From assembly GCA_009599575.1 (NCBI GenBank), contig VWND01000004.1:1542001-1606000 (forward strand): a DNA stretch of 64,000 bases, given 5' to 3'. The notes beneath the pieces are model-generated. The model saw nothing but the letters and a program-made list of their open reading frames with translations, was not told the origin of the DNA and did no database searches. Of this stretch, positions 21,331-31,949 are shown one piece after another. The stretch comes from Blumeriella jaapii. Its lineage: Eukaryota > Ascomycota > Leotiomycetes > Helotiales > Drepanopezizaceae. The translations under genes and the position numbers were made by a program. Numbering within the stretch: position 1 is the first letter of the stretch; every line of letters begins with the position of its first letter.

Positions 21331-23300
21331 AAAATGTTTTATTATTAAAAAGTAAAAGTATTAATATTAATATTTTTTTTTTTTTAATTCGTTTGCGAAA
21401 GCTTAGGATTTTATTTCGTAGTTGGTTCGATAAAAACGGATAAATTGTTTTTAATAAAATAAAAAAAAAATGTGTTTTGCGAAAAAGCTACGAAAGCCGT
21501 ATCGTCGAAAATCGAATATATTTTTCGGCTAAAATATTAAATATTTAGCGATTGTTTTAAAATTAAGTTTCGGATTAAACGGCCCGAAAAAGTTACGTTC
21601 GGCGTTGTAATCGCGGCGGAAATAATAATTAAAAAACGCGGTGATTTTTTGCTCGTATATTATTACGGCGTTTTCGCGTTTTTTTTTTCGGCTCGCGTTA
21701 TTAAAAATCGGATTATTATTATTTAAAAAAATAAAAGTTTTAATAATAAAAATAACCGCGATCGAATAGGCCGCTTTTTTTTAATCGCCGGATAATTTTC
21801 AGTTTTTTTTTAATTAATCGTATTATTTTATTATTTACGCGGCGAAAAGCCGCGAAATAGCGTAAATAATCCGCAGCGTATAACTTATAACAATTCGCGT
21901 ATTATAAAGCTGCTTTGCAATTAAAGCCGGTCGGGCCATTATAATTTTATATTCGGTTATTATAATAATTGCAATAAGCGTATCGAATACAGGCTAATAA
22001 ATTGCAAAAGCTTTAGTATTTAAAATCGTGGCGAAATATAGCCGGTTTTTTATTAATAAGCTTGGCCTGGGCGCTGACGCCGAAAAAAATAAAGCTTTTA
22101 ATTAGTTATAAAAAAAAAATAATCCAGATTTGCTTTTTTATAATTAAATTCGCTTTATGTCGGAAAAAGCGCGTATTAATCGGTTTGATTTTAGTTTAAA
22201 TAAAAACTTCGTTTTTTATATGTTTTGGACAATAAAAAACGTCGCCGAATAGCTTCGGAACCGTAGCTAAAACGTTTTGTACCGCGTAATTGTATTATTA
22301 TTTTTTCCGAAATGCGTACGGCGATAGCTCCGAGTATTTTGCGAAAAATTTCGACGCTTTTTTAAATAATAAAAAGATTTTTGATTTTTAAATCGATTAA
22401 ATAAAAAGCCTAATTTATTTTCGTAAGCGTTAGGTTTTTAATCGCGTTTTTCGTTAGGTCCGGTATAACTTCGCGATTTTTTACTTAAACACGAAAATAT
22501 TAAATTTGTTTAGCAAAATACTTTTCGCCGACATAATTAAAAAACGATAATTTTATCGAATTTTTGCTAATTGATTTTCGATAAACGAATTTAAAAAAAC
22601 GCGTATAATTCCGCTGGTAAACGGACGCGTTTATTATTATAACTTTTTAATAATAATCGATTTTAATTTTTCGAAATTTATTAAAGTTTTTAAATTTTTT
22701 CGTAAAACTCGATTTGCTTAAATAACTGATTTAGCAGAAAAAAAAAAAAAAATCGATGCTGCTTAGCGAAGCGGCGAAAAAAGTAATAAAAACGCGAGTT
22801 TGCAAAAAAGAAATAAAGCTTTTTACAAGCTTTTCGGCGTATTATCGCGCTTCGAGCTTTTTTTGTTAATTTACGACGCTATCGGCAGCGGTCGCGAATT
22901 ATGCTTATATTTTGCGGCGTATTTAAAACTGTCGGTTTATTTCGTCGAGCTAGCTGATAATAGCCGACGTTGCAATAATAAATATTCGCGCTTCGTATTT
23001 TAAAGCGAAAGGAAAAAAGCGAATGCTAAAAATATTCGCTTGCTTTTTTTTTTTAAAATACAAATTTAATTAAAACGGTAAGATTGCGTTTATAAAGCGA
23101 ATATATAATTCGTCGTAATCGTGGTCGTAATCGTAATCGTCGGACGACCGAAAAAAAATAGAAAAAATTATTTCGCGAGCTGCACGGCGAACGCGACGAG
23201 CTTTCGAGCTGATTCTTCGAGATTCGGAAAAAAAAACGAGTTTCCCGAATCGAATGCAATAAATTTAGTGATTGTTGCGAATAAAAAGTAGAATCCGTGT
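21330..23300 (-). pseudogene. LINE ORF1 and 5' region
   Basis: About 2 kb upstream of the endonuclease on the LINE strand, the place of ORF1 (a nucleic-acid-binding, Gag-like protein with CCHC knuckles in Tad1 elements). The sequence is too decayed to confirm knuckles; isolated Cys-rich bits occur near 21900-21960. Assignment is by position only. The first 250 bp (23050-23300) may be 5' UTR. Confidence 0.45.
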
Positions 23301-23329
23301 ATATTGTGAAGAATGTTTACCAAAGGGGT

Positions 23330-24330
23330 GACGATACGAAAAAAGCTTTTAATAAATTTTCGGTAGAAATTTGTAAAACTTAAAAACGCTTATACGTTTT
23401 TGACGTTGGAAGGAAGCTTTCAACCAGTAATAGCTTTTAATTTTTTAAAGTCCATTTTGATTTTAATAGTAAAAATAATTATTTTTAGGTAAACGACTTT
23501 TTAAACTTCGAATTCGTACTTTTTTATATTTAATTGCAAGCCAGCGTCGATAAGAGCTTAAAAAACAAAATTGATATGTTTTTTGTATTTTTAAAGGTCG
23601 TTTGAATAAATTAAAATATCGTTTATATAAGCTGTGCAAAAAACATTTAAGTAAAATCGTAAAATATCGTTTATGCGGGATTGAAAAGTGGCAAAAGCGT
23701 TGCATAATCCGAAAAGCATAACTAAAGATTCGAATAAGCTATATTTTATATTAAACGCGGTAAGCTATTTATAGCTTTTTTTTATTCGAATCTTATTAAA
23801 AGCGGCGAAAACGCTAAGTTTAGTATAAAATTTCGCTTTGCTTAATCGAAAAAGTGTTTTTTAGATTAATAATAAAAGGTACCGGTTTTTGATAGTTATA
23901 GCGTTGAAAGTTTTGTAATCGACGCAAAACCGCAATTTATCTTTTGGTTTTTTCGCAAATAAAACGGATAAAGCTGCGAAAGAAAAGCTGGCTTAAATCC
24001 AGCTTTTTTTGAGATTTTTTTTAAGAAACTTGCGCAAAACTTAAAGTTCGTTAATTGATATGTTATATAAAGGGCTATATAAAAAAATAGCTCTAAGTCG
24101 TAGTTTATCGTATAATTAACGCTTTTTTTATAAAATGCAAGTTTATCGGCTTTAATAGGATTAAAAGCGGCCAAATGATAGTGGTAATATCGAAAAAGTT
24201 TTATTCGAAGATCGATTAGCGGTTTGATTTAAAAGGCCAAACGAATATCTTTTAAGAAAGCTTCGGCGAAGTAAAGGTCGGCTAACAAGCGTTGTCGTTC
24301 AGTTTGAGAAAGCTCGTTTTTATGTAATTA
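23330..24330 (-). pseudogene. Gypsy-F reverse transcriptase (F1)
   Basis: Minus strand. [20 protein letters not shown] and [12 protein letters not shown] at about 23760-23665 (family YGLFEYLVMPFGLCNAPATFQ), then [16 protein letters not shown] with YIND at 23618-23629: the first catalytic Asp of YLDD is Asn. SFTNFYRKFIKSFF at about 23380-23340 is the thumb block (FANFYRRFI). Downstream RNase H is cut off by the LINE. N-terminal RT lies around 24200. The region is more intact than in other families. Confidence 0.88.
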
Positions 24331-24642
24331 ATCGATTTTAAATAATAGTTTAGGGTTTTTATCTGCTACGGCGCCGAGCTTTTGTAATTATTAATTGATT
24401 TCGTACAAAAAGGCTGAAAATACTTTTACTTCGGGTTAAAAGGCTAAAATGGTGAAAACAGCGGCTTTTATACGACGAAATATAGCTGATTAAACGATTG
24501 TTTTGTAAAAATAGCGTTTTTAAACTAGGCCTAAGATAGCCAATTAATAAAGGTGCTAGAGTAAGCAATTCGTACGGCAGAAATCTGAATTAAAACAAAG
24601 CGTGTTTTTGGTTCAGTTAATATAAAAATTGTGTTTTCGAAG

Positions 24643-24987
24643 CTAAGGTTTTTTTAGAATAAGATCGTATTTTCTTAGTTTTGTAATGAAAGCTGTAATT
24701 AGTTCGGTATAGCTGGCTATTTTAATATAAAAAAAGATTTGGTGAATAACGTCGCCGTATATGAAAAAGCGACCGTTAATTACGGTAAATTTACGTGGGT
24801 TAATAAATAAAATAAGGGTTAATTCGTAGTATTGTACGAAAGAATAATTAATAAAATTATCGGTAGCTCCGGAGTCGTTTAAAAAGTAGGTTTTGATATA
24901 TGTATTATTAATAATTATAATACAAAGCAATATTAAATATGATTTCGGAACGCCGTCCAAAGCAGATAACTTTAATTTATTTTTCAA
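24643..24987 (-). pseudogene. Gypsy-F aspartic protease (open 114 codons)
   Basis: The longest surviving domain-sized open frame in sense orientation. FLNDSGATDNFINYSFVQ at about 24895-24840 carries the catalytic D-S-G-A-T unchanged, followed by the TVINGR block and ITKLRKYDLIL (family VTKLGKHDIILGMPW) at the end. It lacks its own start and is part of a Gag-Pol frame, so it is a fragment and not a gene. Retropepsin would cut Gag-Pol in the particle. Confidence 0.88.
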
Positions 24988-24999
24988 AAGTCTTTGATA

Positions 25000-26320
25000 A
25001 TAACAATTATTAAAAACAATTAGTTTCCCGACTTTTTTGCTTCGGCTTTAGCTTTTTTGATTTAAAAAAAGTCGGGGCAGTTAGCAGCTCGGTGTTTATC
25101 GCTGGCATATTATAAGCAAAAGTTGTTAGCAAAAAAATAAGTTCGGCGAGCTAGCTTTTCGGCGTTTTTTATTAAGCGTTTGTTTTTCGCTATATCAGCT
25201 GCGATTTAAATGATTGTTTTAATTTAAATAGCGTTAAAATTTATAAAATCGCTTTGAATAATAATCGTAATAATGGTTTTAAATGCGAAAATAAAAGAAA
25301 AAGTTATTTCTACGTAGCGGCCTTTTGTTTTGTAATAATTAGGGTTTAATTATCGAAAAACGGTATCGGTTTCGCGCATTTGGGCGCAGAAACTAATAAA
25401 ATCGGTTTTTAGATCGGAAAAGTTAGTATACGATAAACGGGTGATAATATTAAAATAAAAAGCTTCGCGTAGAATTGCAATAGCAGCTTTATTATTGAAT
25501 TTAATATAATTTTTAACTTTCAGTTAAATAAAAAAAAAATAGATAGGAATTGGTTGTTTTGCTTAAAAGACAAAATTCTTTTAAATGCATCTGCTTGTTG
25601 ATTAAGGACACCGAACGATTATTATAAAATTTGGATTATTTTTGCAACAGTTAAATAAAAAAAAGTACCGTTCGTATGTAAACCTTTTTGTAAAGCATTT
25701 TTGGCTGTATCGGAAAAGCGAGAGAAAAAGTAGCTTATACGATTCTGTTCGGTCGCATACTAGTTTTGATTAAAACGGAGCTTTAAAATTATATTTTGAA
25801 AAAAATGGTAAGATGCTTTGTAACGTTCCTAATGCCTTCCGAACTAGTAAATTTATCGGGGTCGGAAAAGACAGGTATTTTTTTTTCGGTGCTTAGTATA
25901 TTCTGATTGATAGAAGCTTGTCTTCGGAAATTAGCAAATTCGGCTTCGAAGTTTTGAATTATTTTTTCTTAAGACGCCTTTTTTTTCCAGTATTATACCG
26001 TTTGAATATTTAACTTTTAAGCTTAATTAATCAGTTTGGCCTTGAATAATATTATTATATCGTTTTGTTCTACCGCGTAAGCGAAAATATCGAGGATTTC
26101 GCGGAAGCAGACTTTTGTATTAGCGATCAAAGCGGCGGCGATTTGATCGGGGTATTTAAAAAGCTTTAAAATAGAGTATTTAAGGAGTTCCGACAATTTG
26201 GGAAGTTCCGATATTTTGATGCCCGTTAAAAAAGGAGCGTAAAGTATATTTCGTTTCGGAATATAGGCAGAAGCAAAACAGAATTTTTTAAATATAAATT
26301 TTGTATCAGAAAAAGTTGTC
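25000..26320 (-). pseudogene. Gypsy-F gag remnant (F1)
   Basis: Between 5' LTR and protease. At about 25125-25075 the zinc knuckle reads NFCL-YASDKHRAANCP: C, (second Cys replaced by Tyr), H and C in CCHC spacing. Upstream to about 26300 is the capsid region, without a long open frame. Gag would package the element RNA. The knuckle directly before the D-S-G protease confirms gag-pol order. Confidence 0.75.
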
Positions 26321-26342
26321 GTTTGGTAGTTTCGTAAAGATC

Positions 26343-26664
26343 GTGAGGGTTATTCTTGAAAGATCGTAAAAGTCGTTGTCGCGATAAAGTTTATTGATTT
26401 TCCGTATGCGTAAGGGCAAAACAGAGTTGGCAGGCCTTTTTAGCTTAAAGGCTGAAATAAAGGTGTTAAAAAGGGATTTGATAGTTAATATATCAAAAGG
26501 TGCGAACGAGCAGAAGGTTCGTAAATGGTTTGCATTAATTACGAGGTTTTAAGTTAGAGGTGTCGCGAAGTCTAAAATACAATATGTGCGAGCTCCGATG
26601 TCACGTGACAACAACGTGACCTTCGGACCACGTGACCAACGAACTGACGTTTCATCCCCTCACA
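26343..26664 (-). repeat. Gypsy-F 5' LTR (F1)
   Basis: 322 bp. Sense start TGTGAGGGGATGAAACG (right end 26664); left end near GTGAGGG at 26343, giving matching inverted termini. GTCACGTGAC at 26600-26609 and a second CACGTG at 26629-26634. The right 170 bp recur in F2 (62618-62789). Outer 80 bp are unmutated-looking. Confidence 0.8.
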
Positions 26665-27877
26665 ATTATTTTAATAAATAATAACTTTAATTAAAAAGCG
26701 ATTCGCGTATAAAATTCGTTTAGCCAACTAATTTTATTTTTCTTAACGGACGGCGATAAGCCAATTTTTAAAAATCGTTATACGCGTTTATTTCAAATGC
26801 AACTTTTTTCGTAAACGCTTTAATATTTTATCGCGGAAAGCGTTCCGAAGCTGTTTATTAATTCGTATTTAAGCGTTCGCTGCGAAAATAAAAAATCGCA
26901 AATAAAATCGCTAAAAATCGTCGTGCGTATTTATTGCAAACATTTTAAATTCGTTTCCGGTTTTTTAAACATCGAAAAAGTCGGCTAAGAAATCGGCGAT
27001 TTTTTTTATTAATTTTTCGGAAAATATAAAATCGCAACGGTTTAAAATACGCGGAACAAAAAACTTTTTTGCTACGCTTTCGGTTTAATCGAATATATAA
27101 TTTTTGCGAAATCGATCGCTAGCGAAATAATCGTAATAAAATTCGAAGTTATCGAAAATTTCAATTTTTTAATAGCGTATGTTGTAATTTTTACTATTAT
27201 TTAGCTTAAACTTAAAGTTCGAAACGCGTTTTATACGAGCTAATCGAAAGTCAGCAGATAAATGGAAACTATAGCGTTTAAAAAGCGCGTTAAGATTTTG
27301 GCCGTTAAAAGAAAATTTCAAAAAAATTCGCGAAAAACGTAAAAATTAATCTGCAGCGTTTATTAATTATAATAAAACGTTGCGAAAAAAAAAAACAGCA
27401 AATTCGCGACTGGCAAAAGCACGTTCGATAAATTTTATTAAACTCTTTAATTAAAAAATCTATCGTAATCGTATAATTTTCAGAAGTTGTCGTTTACGCT
27501 TTTACGCTTTTTTTAATTAATTTTGTAAAAGTTTTAACTAAACGCTCTCAGCGCTAAGCTGCAAAAAAAAAATAGCAAGCGAAGTGATTAGCGCTTTGCC
27601 TTTTCCTTTTTTTTTTTCCTCGAAGAAAAAACTGTTTTTCAGAAAAAAAAGCTTTTGGGAAAAGCAGCTTTTTCGCTGATTAAAAAAAAATTAAAATATA
27701 ATAGCAGAAGCTGAAAAGCTCTGCTGAAAAAAGAATCGTTAAACAAAAGCTATTCTTCGCGAAATGCGGAAATAAGCCTTTTTACGACGGGTCGATCATT
27801 TTGGTATAACCCGTAAAAAATTCGAAAAAAAAAAAAATTTACGCCGTCCCCAGCGTAAAAAAAAAAGTTGTTAATAA
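26665..27877 (-). pseudogene. Gypsy-C leader and gag remnant (C5)
   Basis: Inverse of the C3 leader (ACGACGGCGTAA box near 27848-27838, GACCGGTCG-like box near 27795) and gag. Around 27065-26950 the frame matching C3 gag (KKVADFL-like block) is visible but broken. The copy ends in mid-gag at the F1 LTR. Confidence 0.65.
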
Positions 27878-28144
27878 TATAACGATTTAATCAGTCGAAA
27901 AGCTAAAAAATCAGTCAATCGATCGCCGTATTTATATAATATAAAGAACGAGCCTTTGGTTTTGTAACAAAATATTCATTTAAAATCAATAATTGCAAAA
28001 GACAAAAGGTGCTAAGGAAAAAAAGCCTTATATATATAAATAATCTTTACAGCTGATAGAAAACCCACCAGAAGACCAGAAGGCTTGCAGCTACACGTAG
28101 TTGCTGGGATAATACGAGAGGTGGCAAAAGAGTGAGTCGTCACA
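27878..28144 (-). repeat. Gypsy-C 5' LTR (C5)
   Basis: 267 bp. Right, outer end GAGTGAGTCGTCACA intact; left, inner end TATAACGATTTAATC (RIP-altered TGTGACG). TATATATATAAA promoter-like stretch at about 28030-28041. Confidence 0.9.
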
Positions 28145-28762
28145 CGTTACGGCGTTTAAAATGCAAAATGCTATCTTTTGGCTTTATTAACAGACCCGCA
28201 AGTTACCAACGCTATATAAACGACGTTTTCTTCGATTATTTAAACGATCTTTGTATTATATATTTGAATAATATTTTTATTTATTCGTCCGATTTATTAA
28301 ATACGCTACAAACGTTCGCAAAATACTTCAAAAGCTCGCTAACGCTGAATTATAAGCCGATATTCGAAATTCTGAATTTAACGTTATTCGGATTCGTTAT
28401 TTAAACTTTATTAGTTCGATTAAAAGTATAAAAATAAATTCAAAAAAAGTCTTCGTAATCGCTTACTAAAAGCCTTTTATTATTATAAAAAATATATAAA
28501 GCTTTTTTGGTTTTTGTAAATTCTACCGATGTTTTATTCGAAACTAAGATATAATTACAAAACCTTTGGTTTAATTAACCAAAGCTAACCTTTTTTATAA
28601 TTTCATTTTTAAATGTCAGAAAAGTTTTGACCTTTTTATACTAACTTTTATTATTGTATTAGTTCTATAATATTATAAGTAAAACCTGCTTTGCATATTA
28701 AAAACTAACGCTTCAAACAGCGTAATAGCTTTTGTGCTTTCGCAATTTCATAACGACGATTG
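28145..28762 (+). mobile_element. Gypsy-C copy C2, left arm (RT)
   Basis: Plus-strand C sequence starting within RT, directly after the C5 LTR, collinear with C1 11135-11752. An open frame from 28132 to 28404 starts in the LTR edge and runs into RT: FGFINRPASYQRYINDVFFDYL and IIYLNNIFIYS (YLDD mutated to YLNN, as in C1 and C3). The start codon comes from the LTR and is fortuitous. Interrupted by A2 at 28763. Confidence 0.83.
28758..28762. other. Target-site duplication of A2, left copy (GATTG)
   Basis: GATTG before the A2 LTR and again at 30996-31000 after it. C1 has the matching empty site (GATTA at 11748-11752). Confidence 0.9.
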
Positions 28763-29181
28763 TGTAAGAATTGAAAGGCAGGGAAACATTAGTTTAAACA
28801 AGAAAGCTCAGATAAGGTTGGGTTGATAGTCAGACTGATTTCTACCTTTTATATTTCTAATAGAAGGCACCTATAAGTATAAAAGGAGGGGTGAAACCTT
28901 CGAAAAAAGTATTTCCCAGGAAACCAGGCGAATTTTATTTAGTATGCTTTTCCAGCCTTTATTCCGACTTTTTTTCGTACTAATTCTTTTTAATATAATT
29001 TTAATAACTGGTTTTTTAGCAATTATTTTTATAAAATGTTTTATTTAAATGTTATTTCCAGTTTTTAAAATAATATCCGGCCTTTACGGTTTGTTCGCAG
29101 AAAGTATTATTCGAGGGTTGATAAAAAGCAAAAGATTTTAGCTGATTATCTGACTTTTATACGTGATATTAGTTTCTGATA
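28763..29181 (-). repeat. Gypsy-A 3' LTR (A2)
   Basis: 419 bp; plus-strand ends TGTAAGAATT and TTCTGATA. Outer left end well preserved (AAGGCAGGGAAACATTAG), inner right end strongly mutated. Confidence 0.9.
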
Positions 29182-29643
29182 TTTTTTTTTTAAGCTTTTA
29201 ATTTTTAAAAGCGACTAATTTTTTTATACGTATGCTTTCGTATATAGCGTGCGTTACGCTTTCGAATTAACGTGCGGTTTTTTCCGTTTTCGGTCGTAAA
29301 TTATAATGGTATTTTTTCGTTTTCGATCGTAAATTATAGCTGTTTTGCTGTTTTGTTTTTTTTGTTTTCAGTAGCGCTCGTATTTTCGTTTAAAAAGGTT
29401 TTTTTTTTTAAATAATCGCAATTTTCCTGTTTAAATTTTTTTTTTTTTTTAAATTTTTTTTTTTTAATCAATTGCTTTTCGCCGCGTTCGCCGCGAATTT
29501 TTGAAATATTTTTGACTTCTATTTGCTTTCGATATATACGTCTGATTTTACGCGAAAGTATTACGGCGGCTTTTTTGCTTTTTTGCGTTTTCGAGCTTTT
29601 TAGCGTAAAATGCAACCGTTGTAAAGCTTCGCATATTTTTCGA
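29182..29643 (-). pseudogene. Gypsy-A post-pol segment retained in A2
   Basis: Inverse of A1 about 9345-9825. The 93-codon open stretch 29334-29615 has HFTLKSSKTQKSKKAAV and SRKIRRIYRKQIEVK, then a lysine-rich tail, and agrees with A1 in one frame until a 1-base length difference. Unidentified protein part. It is retained in a copy that lost all of pol. Confidence 0.55.
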
Positions 29644-30576
29644 ATATTCGTAAAACGTCGTTCGTATCCGGTTTATTTTTTTTTATTTTATCGTCGAAAG
29701 CTAAAACACAAGCGTTAAATTTTTTTTAATTAATATAAAATATTATCTTTTTATTTTGGCGGAAACTTCGCTTTGCACGCCGAATAAAAAATTAAGTTTT
29801 TTTAGTATTTTTCTTTCGATATAATAAATTTTTTTTTATTTTTAATGCTTTTCGGCTCGAATTCGCTATATTTTTTATAAAAGATATGATATGCTCGGAA
29901 AAAATGCTAAATCGTTTTTAATAAATCTTATTTTCGTAATGCTTCGAAATTATTTTATAATAATCGCCGGCTTAAATTACTTTTTTTTTTTTTTTTATTA
30001 AAGCGGTGTTAAAAAATATAAAAACTTTTTTTTTCGATATTTTCGAAAGCGTTAAATTTTTATTAAAATTATTTAATTTTTTTTTCGAAGTTCGTCGGCG
30101 TTTTCTGACTTTTTCGAGTTTTTTAATTGTTTCGTAGACTTTTTCTTCAGTTTTTTTTGTTTTATTTTAACTCGTATTTTTTTTACTTTTTTACGTTTAT
30201 CGTTTTTTTTTTGTTCGGCGTGGATTCGTTTATTAACTAAATAAATGAAGATTTCGGTGGAAAGTTTTTTTTGAATCGCTTTAAGCGTGGTTTTCTTTAA
30301 TGATTTTTTAAATAAAAGAAATTAGAAAATCGTCGCGCCCGGATAATAAAGTATTTTCGATTTTTAATAAAATTAATAACGTCAGGGAAAACGATAATAC
30401 GAGGTTTTTCTAAGCAGCCGAAAGCGCTGGTTTTTTTTAAAAAATTGGAAATACTTGTTCGCTGCGAATACGAAAAGCTATAATTTCGATAATAACGATA
30501 TAAATATAATAGTATAATAGAAAATTGTTTTAATAATATCGAATTGCCGTTTCGGTAAACAAAAAAATAAAAATTA
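29644..30576 (-). pseudogene. Gypsy-A 5' UTR and gag start (A2)
   Basis: Inverse of A1 about 3300-4230: leader next to the LTR, the charged Lys/Glu-rich segment (about 29990-30240) and the beginning of the capsid region. No frame survives. Unlike A3, it has no deletion in the 3550-4230 part. Confidence 0.75.
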
Positions 30577-30995
30577 AAAATTAAAAAGCAAAAAAATATT
30601 AATTCAAATAATAAAACTTAAATAAAATTGGGTTAATAGTTAGTATGATTTTTATTTGTTATATTTTTAACAAAAAGGGCTTATAAGTACAAAAGAAGGG
30701 ATGGAGCCTTCGAAAAAAGTATTTTTCAGGAAACCAGGCAAATCTTATTTAATATGCTTTTCCAGTCTTTATCCCGACCTTTTTTCTTTCGTACCATTCC
30801 TTTTTAATATAACCTTAATAACTGGTTTTTTAGCAATTATTTTTATAAAATATTTTACTTAAATATTATTTTCAGCCCTTATAATACTATCCGGCCCCTA
30901 CGGCCTATCCGCAGAAAGTATTATTCGAAGATTGGTAAAAGGCAGAGGGTCTTGGCTAATCATCTGACTTATACACGTGATGTTGGTTCCTGACA
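30577..30995 (-). repeat. Gypsy-A 5' LTR (A2)
   Basis: About 419 bp; outer right end ...GTTGGTTCCTGACA intact, with CACGTG at 30974-30979. The inner left end is blurred in an A-rich stretch (plus or minus 10 bp). GATTG duplication follows. Confidence 0.88.
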
Positions 30996-31089
30996 GATTG
31001 GCTTTTAATCGCTTATTTTAGCAAAACCATAACTTTCGCAAAACTAAACTACGTCGTATACGACAAAAAAATATTCGTGATCGTAAAAC

Positions 31090-31678
31090 AAGAATGCGAA
31101 TAAGTTTCGCCGCGCGATCGATTTTAACGTTGGCGCTTACGTATGGCTCGATATGCGTTTATTTCCGATTTTCCGGCTGTTTCGCAAATTCGATAATTTT
31201 ATAAACGGCCTTCTTAAAATTATAGCCAAATTTTTCGTTAACGTTTTTAAACTAAACTTTTCTAGTATTATGAACGTACATTCAGTCTTTTACGCTAGCC
31301 GATTGCGTAAAACAGCTGAGGACGCGCTTTCAGACCAGATTAACTTAACTTTTGAATTTATTAATATAATTGATAAGCTTAAATACGAAATCGAAGAATT
31401 AATCGCTTATCGAGTGCAGCGGAAAACTTTATAATATAAAGCTTATTAAGTAAGTTTAAATAAAGATTTCACGTGGTATTTCGCGTTTAATTTTACATAC
31501 GCTTTTTTAAAAATGCGCGATTTTCATTTAGCGTATAAAAAGCTTTTCGGTTTTTTTTGCAAAATTTGTAAATTGGTTAAAAACGTATTCCGAAGATTTG
31601 GATCCGTACAATTATTCAAATAGCGACGTACCAATAAATAAAAGCTCGAAGGCGCGCTTTTTTCGGACGGAGAAATAA
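31090..31678 (+). pseudogene. Gypsy-C integrase C-terminus and chromodomain (C2)
   Basis: Open from 31153 to 31434: FRLFRKFDNFINGLLKI, then VFYASRLRKTAEDALSDQIN (family VFHVSLL/FHASRLR), then LKYEIEELIAYRVQRKTL, which is the start of a chromodomain (YEVEEIL-R). The chromodomain runs on, broken, as YKAY at the YKAKW position, then TWYFAFNFTYA and DFHLAYKKL, to about 31560. Chromodomains bind modified histone tails and steer integration. Core integrase is deleted in this copy. Confidence 0.85.
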
Positions 31679-31947
31679 TATAACAATTTACTTTTTTGCT
31701 TTCTTTCGTATTATCCCAGCAATTGCGTGTAGCTACAAGCTTTCTGGTCTTCTGGTGGGTTTTTTATCAACTGTGGAAACTATTTATATATATAAAACTC
31801 TTTTTTTTTTAGCAATTTCTGCCTTTTGCAATTGTTGATTTTAAATGAATATTTTTATTACAGAATTGATGGCTCGTTTTTTATACCATATGAACACGGC
31901 GACCAGTTGACTGATCTTCCTGCCTTCCGACTGATTAGATCGTCACA
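31679..31947 (+). repeat. Gypsy-C 3' LTR (C2)
   Basis: 269 bp from TATAACAATTTAC (RIP-altered TGTGACGATTCAC) to AGATCGTCACA. The outer right end (GACCAGTTGACTGATC, CTGCCTTCCGACTG) is well preserved. TATATATATAAA at about 31784-31795. Confidence 0.9.
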
Positions 31948-31949
31948 AA

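Larger units (their letters stand above)
16953..23300 (-). mobile_element. Tad1-type LINE (non-LTR retrotransposon)
   Basis: Minus-strand non-LTR element of about 6.3 kb. From the right: degenerate ORF1, apurinic-type endonuclease, RT, RNase H, GC-rich 3' UTR, and a (TAC)7 tail at 16953-16973. This order and the RNase H next to the RT are those of the fungal Tad1 clade. The 3' end is inserted in Copia integrase. The right end, near 23300, abuts F1 RT rather than Copia, so the 5' junction is not a simple insertion; its exact position is uncertain by about 50 bp. Confidence 0.87.
23301..26664 (-). mobile_element. Gypsy-F copy F1, 5' half
   Basis: Minus-strand Gypsy: 5' LTR 26343-26664, gag with zinc knuckle, protease, RT to the thumb region, then cut by the LINE at about 23300. 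Integrase and 3' LTR are missing here but occur in F2 at the window end. The 5' LTR edge is inserted in C5 gag. G clearly outnumbers C on the plus strand throughout, so mutation is mostly C-to-T on the plus strand; fewer stops result in the sense frames. Confidence 0.88.
26665..28144 (-). mobile_element. Gypsy-C copy C5, 5' end
   Basis: Minus-strand C element: 5' LTR 27878-28144, leader, and gag to 26665, where F1 is inserted. Its LTR outer edge (TGTGACGACTCAC on the sense strand) lies directly in the RT of C2, so C5 inserted into C2. Collinear with C3 38060-46010 (without B2). Confidence 0.83.
28763..30995 (-). mobile_element. Gypsy-A copy A2, internally deleted (2,233 bp)
   Basis: Both LTRs and a 5-bp duplication are present, but only 1.4 kb of interior: the 5' part of gag joined directly to the last 480 bp of the post-pol segment. 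Relative to A1, about 4230-9345 (5.1 kb: zinc knuckle, all of pol, chromodomain) is missing; the junction is near 29643. Either a non-autonomous derivative that moved as such, or a deletion after insertion. Inserted in C2. Confidence 0.9.
30996..31947 (+). mobile_element. Gypsy-C copy C2, right arm with 3' LTR
   Basis: Continuation of C2 after A2. The first ~90 bp are RNase H (SKTITFAKLNYVVYDKK-like, equivalent to C1 11753-11840). At about 31087 the sequence jumps to the integrase C-terminus (equivalent to C6 near 13062), a deletion of about 1.5 kb covering the linker and the integrase core. It ends with the 3' LTR, followed by Gypsy-B3. Confidence 0.83.

Noticed and set aside
27878..28144. 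About 267-bp units with terminal inverted repeats TGTGACG/CGTCACA, looking like MITEs
   Set aside because: They flank Gypsy-C internal sequence in consistent orientation (leader after, chromodomain before), so they are its LTRs.
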